Assembly: GCA_011799875.1 (NCBI GenBank)
Contig: CM022302.1
Location: 104,916,730 to 104,980,729 of the forward strand
Direction: 5' to 3'
DNA from: Thinopyrum elongatum
Taxonomy: Eukaryota > Streptophyta > Magnoliopsida > Poales > Poaceae
Length of the DNA stretch: 64,000 bases
The notes under the pieces were generated by a model that saw only the letters and a list, made by a program, of their open reading frames with translations, had not been told where the DNA came from and did not search any database. Of this stretch, positions 57,463 through 64,000 are shown piece by piece. The position numbers and the translations under genes are program-made. Positions within the stretch are counted from its first letter, which is position 1; every line of letters begins with the position of its first letter.

Positions 57463-57690
57463 ATGGACAACCCGAGTATGTGTAGATTGGGTTCGTTTTC
57501 CCATATGCTCTGCTTCGGATCTGATGCAGAATTTTGTCAGTGCCTCCCTGTTGTTCTCCGGGTACACATCCTCTCTGCTTATTGCCGAGACGTGTATCAG
57601 GAGAACAGCGGGGAGGTGCTGCCGAAATTTTGTGTCGGATCCGGAGCAGAGCATGGGAAAACGAACCCAATCTACACATACTCGGGTGGG
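57463..57690 (+). repeat. inverted repeat with about 110-bp arms before the transposase
   Basis: The left arm ACCCGAGTATGTGTAGATTG, GGTTCGTTTTCCCAT... is mirrored by the right arm ending ATGGGAAAACGAACC, CAATCTACACATACTCGGGT. The arms meet with almost no loop near 57575. Mismatches are scattered, so it is an old palindrome. Transcripts would fold into a long hairpin. Confidence 0.85.
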
Positions 57691-57820
57691 ATTAGGACCT
57701 ATCTTAACCTACTAGCGTCTAGGTTGCATGGACGTAATAAAACTGACAAACTCAATTAACTGATGAATATGGTTTGCTGAATTATGTATGTATTTCTTGT
57801 GTGTCCAGTAGCTAGGCAAG

Positions 57821-59857
57821 ATGAGTGATCGTGCGTGGATGTACACCGGTCACACTAGTCAGAAAGACATGACCCATGAATGGATGAGAAAAACCAAGGG
57901 GTTTGTGAGAGCCACATTTGCAAATGGACAGGAAACAACCTGGTGCCCCTGTGTCGACTGCGACAACTTTAATAAGAAGTCAGAGTTTGAAATGATCAAA
58001 CACCTGCAGAAGTTGGGTTTTAGACCTAATTATACGGTCTGGACATTTCATGGTGAGTCTACCCAACATGCCAGAGCTGAGGAGGGCCGTCGTCGCGCCG
58101 ACAAGCATGGTACCGGGATGGAAGACATGGTGGAAGACTTTGATGATGCTCGGGATTCAGACGATGAGATGGAGGAATCTGCAAAGGCCTTCAATGATAT
58201 GTTGGAGTCTTCGAAGCGTCCTCTCCACGAGCACACCGAGCTTTGTCAGCTGGATGCCATCACACAAGTAATGGCTCTGAAGGCTCAATTCAACTTGGGC
58301 AGAGAATGCTACGACGCGATGATGACACTATTTGGATGCTTTCTACCCAAAGGCCATGTAATGCCTGCAAACCTGTACCAGTCGGACAAAATCCTCCGTG
58401 TACTTAAGATGCCCTATGAGAAGATAGATGCCTGTGAGAAAGGATGTGCCTTATTTAGGCTTGAGTATGCGGACTTGAAGTATTGTCCCGTTTGCCAGTC
58501 TTCCAGGTATGTTGAGGTAGACAACGGTATGGGTGAGAAGAGTCAGACAAAAATCCCAGTTAATGTTCTTCATTATATGCCAATCATACCAAGACTTCAA
58601 CGTCTTTTCATGGTCGAAGAGACGGCCAGACAGATGACATGGCTCAAATTGGGCAAAAGAACCGAACTAGATGCAGATGGGGAGCCGATGTTGGTACACA
58701 CATCGGACGCTTTTGCGTGGAAGCGCTTCGATGCAATACATCATGCTAAAGCGGCAGATCCAAGGCATCCTTGAATCGCCATAAGCACGGATGGGTTCAA
58801 TGTGTTTGGTATGATGGCAGCCCAATACAGTTGTTGGCCTGTATTTGTCATTCCACTCAATCTCCCCCCGGACAGATTATGCAAAGAAAGAACATTTTCC
58901 TGACGTTGATAATTCCGGGGCCCAACTATCCGGGGAAGAATATGAATGTGTACATGCAGCTGCTTAAGGATGAACTGCAAGAAGCTTGGGATAATGGGAT
59001 CAAGACATACGATGCCGCTACAAAAAAACTTCCTAATGCGTGCGTGGTACATGTACTCGATGCATGACTTTCCGGCGTATGCGCTATTCGTTGGCTGGTG
59101 TGTGCATGGAAGGTTCCCGTGCCCCACATGCAAGGCAGCTCTTGAGTGTCGTCGGCTGCAGGCGGGTGGCAAGTTTTCTTGCTTCGACATGCATAGACAA
59201 TTCCTGGATCCTCGCCATAAGTTCAGAAAAGACAAGAAGAACTTCATCAAAGGTAGAGTTGTCGAAAACTCTGCACCACCTGCGTTGACAGGCCAACAGA
59301 CCCTGGATCAGTTAAACTCTCTCGAGCCGGATCCGGAGCGTCGAGGGTATTTCAAGGGGTATAATTCGGAACACGCCTGGACTCACAAGACATGCTTGTG
59401 GGATCTGCCTTACTTCAAAGACCTCCTTTGCCCACACAACATCGATGTGATGCACACTGAAAAGAATGTCGGCGAGGCCCTCTTTGGTACATTGTTCGGC
59501 ATAGAGGGGAAAACAAAGGATAATCCTAAGGCTAGAGTCGATCAGCAGGCTCTATGTGATAGACCGCTACAAAACATGCGACAACCGAAACGAAAGAAGA
59601 AATGGACGAAGCCAAAGGCATGGTTCAATCTTGGAAGGCCAGTTATGAGGGAAATACTCCTGTGGGTGAAAAAGGAGTTGATGTTCCCCGATGGGTATGC
59701 AGCGAATCTAAAGAGGGGAGCGAGCCTTGAAAAATTGAAAATATTTGGTCTCAAGAGTCATGATTGGCACATATGGCTTGAGCGGGTATTGCCGGTGATG
59801 TTGCGTGGCTTTATCCCTGAGGATGAATGGCTCGTACTGGCAGAGCTGAGCTATTTA
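57821..59857 (+). pseudogene. TNP2-like CACTA transposase, broken and 3'-truncated
   Basis: Starts MSDRAWMYTGHTSQKDMTHE. The N-terminal transposase-associated domain (about residues 1-75) has WCPCVDCDN and a W-T-F-H-G-E end. The Transposase_21/TNP2 core follows with PCHARACTERISTIC motifs KYCPVCQSSRY, PRLQRLFM, DAFAWKRFD and, after a break, STDGFNVFGM, YSMHDFPAYALFVGWCVHG, HNIDVMHTEKNVGEALFGTL. Breaks: TGA 58772-58774 (expected CGA), one C missing in the C-run near 58866, and one extra A near 59026 that restores frame. After LVLAELSY the usual continuation (FRQLCAKE and the C-terminal DUF4218/DUF4216 parts) is missing and replaced by intron-like sequence. It cannot make active transposase. 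Confidence 0.88.
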
Positions 59858-59936
59858 CTCTTTTTTAACCTTTTGTCTTCACGTTTCTTCGAATATCTAA
59901 TGCGTTGGCCTTGTCACATACTGCAGGTCTTGGACA

Positions 59937-61729
59937 CACGAGCCGAATGTCCGCAAGTCCAATAGTGTCCTTGGTGTGATTTGTCGCCAGAGCTTCCCGG
60001 GGTGGGTCACGTTGCCCGGTGAGGGCCGGGTTCGAGAGCTAGGAATGACCTGGGAGCACTACTTGGCTGCCCCGGCCCCGCCGGGGCATAGGATCGGCGA
60101 TGTCGAGTGCCACACGATCGCCGACATTGTGATCCAGACGTTTTGGGTAATTTCTCCTTTGTGTTTTCTTATTTGATTGGCAACCCTAGTGTATGTACTA
60201 ATCCGTGTTTTCTTGTTTGATTGCAGACCTTCTACAGGTGTGCTGAGGGACAGGAGGAGGCCGCGGCTTGGGTTATCGACACCGAGTGCAGGTGCCTACT
60301 TCAAAACTTTCGGCACAAGGCTCGGACGCAGGCTGTTCGAGACTACTTCGCCTCGGCTGGTATTAGGAGGAAAAAAGAGAAGTGCCGCATCAAGTATCTG
60401 AGTAAGGAGAAGTACATGAAGGTAATTACCTATTCTTAAGGCCTTGTACTTAGTTTCCTTGATTTGATTCGTAGGCGTAGCGCTCAAATTTCTCTTGCTT
60501 AACTTAGGTGCCCCCGAGATGGTGTGCGGATAGGATGGACTGTTGGGAGGTGTTGGTGGAAGAGTGGTACACTCCCGAATGGCGCTCCGTCCACGACACT
60601 GCAAAGAACAAGCGTGCCCAAATGAAAGGTGTCCCACACCATCTAGGCAGCGTCAACCTACGTCAGTTCGGGGAAAACTGGGTATGTGGTTTGCTTCATG
60701 ATTCATGCAAATTCATTCTTCATGCTAGCTTGAGCCCTTAACTAATACTCTGTTCCTCTCTTTTAGGCGCGACACAACAAGGCTCCAGTGCCAGAGCTGT
60801 TCGACCTCTATGCCATGTCCAATACTGCCTCGTACAAGAAGGGCAAGGCATTCTCTGAGTCTGACCTCGATGATCCAGAGAAATTCACCAACCCCACCTC
60901 CCACCACAAGCTTGTGATGTACAGAGACCAGGGGAAGGCGAGGAAAGGGCCGGACTTTAACCCGAGCCAACCTGTTAATCCAGAGCTGGTGATGATATCT
61001 GGTGGCGGGAGGTCCCATGGCTTGTTAGCCATTGGGAATGGACTGATACGTTGTAGTAGCACTCTCCCGCAGATCAAGAAGCGCCAGACCAGCTCCGATC
61101 CTGAGATATTGCCTCGTGCACGGCCAGTGGAGCTCCAATTCAAGGTTAGTTATACGGAATCAGATACCTTTCCTCCATTACATTGTGTGTGTGGCCGTCG
61201 ATTATTAAAATGCTAACGAGTGGTGTTGCAGGCTGCTATTGAGGCAGAGAGAGCGAAGACCCAGGCTGCTATTGAGGAAGAGAGAGCGAACACGCAGGCG
61301 CTTCTAGCGGAGAGGGACCGACAGACGGCCAAGCTGTTGGAGGAGGAGAGGAACCGGAACATGATGGCTACCCGGGCCCTATATGAGATGTTCGTGGTAA
61401 TTTTCTTTTGCATGTTAGCCAAATCATGCACGTAATGTTCCTTACATTAGTATCTAATATGACTGACTCATCAAAACCAAATGTGCAGACCATGTGCGAG
61501 AAGACCGGCACGACTCCTCCGGCGATGCCAGACATTGTTCCGGCGGGCACGGTGAGTTTCATTTGAATGGTCATTAGTTACTAGTCTTCACATTTGAGTT
61601 GCATCATGCTAACGATACATTGGAAATGATCTTTGGTGCAGCATAACTCCCGACAAGCATCGACCGATGCTTCTCCATCTGCCACCGGCGCGATCGGTCC
61701 TACAGCTACACCTCCTTGATGATGGTAAG
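59937..61729 (+). pseudogene. Transposase_24-like (TNP1/TnpA) gene, 5' exons missing
   Basis: Seven GT-AG exons, all in phase 0 at internal junctions: 59937-60146, 60227-60421, 60508-60681, 60767-61144, 61232-61396, 61489-61551 and 61642-61729 (TGA). Motifs: KSNSVLGVICRQSFPGWVTL, YRCAEGQEEAAAWVIDTECR, ARHNKAPVPELFDLYAMSN, SYKKGKAFSESDLDDPEKFT and a coiled coil with ERAKTQAAIEEERANTQALL. This fits the PF03004 Ptta/En/Spm family that binds sub-terminal repeats. The visible exons have no stop or frameshift, but the acceptor of the first visible exon is joined to truncated TNP2 sequence, so the original first exons are deleted. It may be expressed only as a fusion or not at all. Confidence 0.82.
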
Positions 61730-62087
61730 TTTTCCCAAGTGTTTAGCTTAACAAATGCATACTTAGCTTAAGAAATGACCTAGTCGTGTGCCTTTGGTAG
61801 CCTTCCATACAGGGAAATGCCTCCTAGTGCTTCCACTGAGCCATGGTAGTTCACTACTGCTCCGGAACACATGGATTGACCGGCATGTGTCCTTCTTTGC
61901 TCCTGTGTCTGTCCCTACGGGGAAATGTCATGCGGTGTATCACCGAAGTCCTTGTAGCTTGCTACGACTTGGTTGCACTCGCTGATGACCGACACGTGCA
62001 TTGCTGGGTCATGTATGCCTGTCCCTGTACGTTTGTGCCCCCTTGGTTCTATGACTAGTCATGTCGGCCCGGGTTCTCTGCCATATG
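61730..62087 (+). other. 3' flank of the TNP1-like gene
   Basis: No coding content recognised. A possible extra donor (GATGATG|GTAAGT) lies just after the stop. Probably 3' untranslated sequence. Confidence 0.4.
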
Positions 62088-62990
62088 GATACTAGCGACA
62101 TAATCATATACTTAGCATTTTTTCCTCCAAAATGACTCAATATGCTTAGCTAGCTCAAAAATGACATAATAAGCTTAATTAGCTCAAAAATGACCTATTT
62201 AACCTAGGATAGCTCTAAAATGACCTATACTTAGCATTTATTCCTCCAAAATGACTTAATATGCTCCAAAATGACTTAATATGCTCCAAAATGACCTATG
62301 TAGCTCCAAAATGACTTAATATGCTCCAAAATGACCTATTTAGCTCCAAAATGACTTAATATGCTCCAAAATGACTTATTTAGCTCCAAAATGACCTATT
62401 TAGCTCGAAAATGACTTAATATGCTCCTAAATGACCTATTTAGCTCCAAAATGACTTAATATGCTCCCAAAAGACATTTTAGCTATTAAGTCATTTAGGA
62501 GCTATTAAGTCATTTTGGAGCATATTTAGCTCCAAAATGACCTATTTAGCTCAAAAATGACTTAATATGCTACTACTAAATGACCTATTAGCTCCAAAAT
62601 GACTATTTAGCTCCAAAATGACTTAATATGCTCCAAAATGACCTATTTAGCTCCAAAATGACCTATTTAGCTCGAAAATGGACTTAATAGCTTAAATGAC
62701 CTATTTAGCTCCAAAATGACCTATTTAGCTCCAAAATGACTTAATATGCTCCAAAATGACCTATTTAGCTCCAAAATGACCTATTTAGCTCGAAAATGAC
62801 TTAATATGCTCCTAAATGACCTATTTAGCTCCAAAATGACCTATTTAGCTCCAAAATGACTTAATATGCTCCAAAATGACCTATTTAACTAGGTTAGCTC
62901 TAAAATGACCTATTTAGTTCATTTATGACATACTTAGCCTATTTAGGTAAAAAATGGCCTATTTAACTATGTTAGCTCTAAAATGAGACA
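62088..62990 (+). repeat. minisatellite, 20/40-bp unit
   Basis: Two alternating half-units, GCTCCAAAATGACCTATTTA and GCTCCAAAATGACTTAATAT, are repeated over about 0.9 kb. One short inverted segment lies at 62484-62525. Non-coding. Confidence 0.92.
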
Positions 62991-63100
62991 AGCAATAAGA
63001 AGAAGAAAAAGAAAGAGAAGAAAAAATCTGCTTCTTTTTCTTCTTCTTCTTCTTCTAGTCTTCTAGTCTTCTTCTTCTTCTAACTTTCTTCTTTCCCATT
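62991..63100 (+). repeat. AAG/CTT inverted low-complexity tract
   Basis: AGAAGAAGAAAAAGAAAGAG on the left is mirrored by TTCTTTTTCTTCTTCTTCTTC on the right, giving a purine-pyrimidine hairpin of about 40 bp. Confidence 0.75.
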
Positions 63101-63450
63101 TTGCAGATTTGCTTCAGATCACGGAAGCTTGCGTTGGAGTCTACTCTTCTCCTTGTCCTTCCTTTTTGTTTTGATTTTGTAGGATGAATAATTTGAAACT
63201 TGCTACGTATATATGTATGGATGGATGGTGGCTATATTGTATATGGACCTTTTGCTTAATTGTTGGATATGTTGGACTTTTCATTTGGTGTATATATGTG
63301 TTGGATGATGATATATGTGTTGGATATGTTGGATGATCCATATGGCAGGGATATGTTGGCTATATGTACTTGTTGAAATATTTTGAAATGAATATATATA
63401 TATATATATCTGTGAAATTGATTGAATTTAAGAAAAAACAGGGGCTATAT
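63101..63450 (+). other. AT-rich spacer near the right end of element E
   Basis: TTGGATATGTTGGA-type phrases and an (AT)n run at about 63393-63410. No gene. Confidence 0.5.
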
Positions 63451-63950
63451 AGCCAATTTGCCGTCTGCTAACAGACGGCAAAGGGGTTTGCCGTCTGCTA
63501 GCAGACGGCAAATAGGCCACGTGGCAGCAGCCTGTTCAACCTGGGCTGGCCTATTTGGCCTCTTTGCCATCTGCTAGCAGACGGCAAAGAAAGCAAAGGT
63601 CTTTGCCATCTGCTGGCAGACGGCAAAGAAGAAATGTCTTTGCCATCTGCCAGCAGATGGCAAAGAAGCAAGGTCTTTGCCGTCTGCTGGCAGACGGCAA
63701 AGAGCGCCGTTAGCCCCCTAATGGGGCTGTCGCCTTTTTTGTGCCGTCCACAAGCTTTGCCGTCTGCTAGCAGACGGCAAAGAACTTTCCTTCTTTGCCA
63801 TCCGCCAGCAGACGGCAAAGCGGCCTTTACCGGCAGCAGTTCAGCCAGAGTGTTTGCCGTCTGCTGGCAGATGGCAAAGGCTTTGCCGTCCGCCAAACAT
63901 GCCTTTGCCGTCTGCTATGGCAGACGGCAAAGCAGCTGATTCCAGTAGTG
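63451..63950 (+). repeat. right sub-terminal repeats and terminal inverted repeat of E
   Basis: About ten palindromic units of the form TTTGCCGTCTGC + short centre + GCAGACGGCAAA, then the end CTGATTCCAGTAGTG. They mirror the left sub-terminal region. Confidence 0.88.
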
Positions 63951-63953
63951 AGT

Positions 63954-64000
63954 GTTAGCAATTGTGAAAGATTAAATGATAGTTGAGTATGTGGACTTGC
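63954..64000 (+). other. continuation of element D
   Basis: By the target duplication AGT, these bases continue the D sequence interrupted at 52835. Too short to identify a feature; the 3' LTR of D should follow. Confidence 0.7.

Larger units (their letters stand above)
52836..63950 (+). mobile_element. element E: complete CACTA transposon with internal deletion
   Basis: Perfect 15-bp terminal inverted repeats (CACTACTGGAATCAG at 52836-52850, its complement at 63936-63950) and a 3-bp target duplication AGT (52833-52835 and 63951-63953). Contents in order: sub-terminal repeats, C-rich region, 2.1-kb CTC tract, hairpin, TNP2-like transposase, Transposase_24-like gene, minisatellite, sub-terminal repeats. 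It is the youngest layer of the nest by position. The ends look mobilisable in trans, but its transposase is broken and internally deleted. Confidence 0.95.

Noticed and set aside
57433..57759. Similar short proteins on both strands (MCRLGSFSH start)
   Set aside because: The similarity is due to the inverted repeat; no independent coding evidence.
1..64000. tRNA, rRNA, organelle or viral insertions
   Set aside because: No cloverleaf-type tRNA, rRNA core sequence or recognisable organelle or viral gene was noticed on reading both strands.

Overview
The window is intergenic DNA from a large, repeat-rich grass genome, most likely a member of the Triticeae (wheat, barley, rye, Aegilops). Evidence for this: a BARE/Angela-type copia LTR start (TGTAGGAGATATGCCC), several gypsy elements with tRNA-Asp-type primer-binding sites, CACTA transposons with CACTACTGGAATCAG ends, and spliced plant-type genes. 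Nothing bacterial was found: no operons, rRNA, tRNA or CRISPR. Family names rest on motif recognition only; no search was run.

Left part (1-13150) is not in the big nest. It holds minus-strand coding debris: one exon of a TBC-domain RabGAP, the last two exons of a PP2C phosphatase, and a pair of phase-matched exons that I do not recognise. These lie among non-coding repeats, a duplicated promoter-like segment, GC-rich islands, a small terminal-inverted-repeat element and a probable LINE 3' end.

Right part (13151-64000) is a nest of transposable elements in which almost every element is split by the next one to its right. Order from oldest to youngest: (1) a minus-strand Ty3/gypsy element of Tat/Ogre-like architecture (13151-30709, continuing outside). 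It carries a spliced antisense gene with its own TATA box, 70-bp tandem arrays and a 2.3-kb internal duplication. A complete non-autonomous gypsy element A (15495-22075, target duplication CCAAC) sits inside its antisense gene. (2) Gypsy-like element B from 30710. (3) A decayed BARE/Angela-like copia from 34181. (4) CACTA C1 from 39624. (5) CACTA C2 from 40792, with a multi-exon Transposase_24-type gene on minus. (6) Athila-like gypsy D from 44397, with LTR, PBS, gag-protease, pol and an extra 3' ORF. (7) A complete CACTA element E (52836-63950, perfect 15-bp ends, target duplication AGT), which interrupts D. The last 47 bases are D again. The right halves of B, BARE, C1, C2 and D lie beyond the window.

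No coding region here looks like an intact host gene. Most element genes are broken, often by CGA-to-TGA or CAA/CAG-to-TAA/TAG changes, as expected from deamination of methylated cytosine in silenced repeats. The best candidates for undescribed biology are the antisense spliced gene of the Tat-like element, the extra promoter-plus-ORF module of D, a non-coding block shared by A and D, and the 2.1-kb polypyrimidine tract inside CACTA E.
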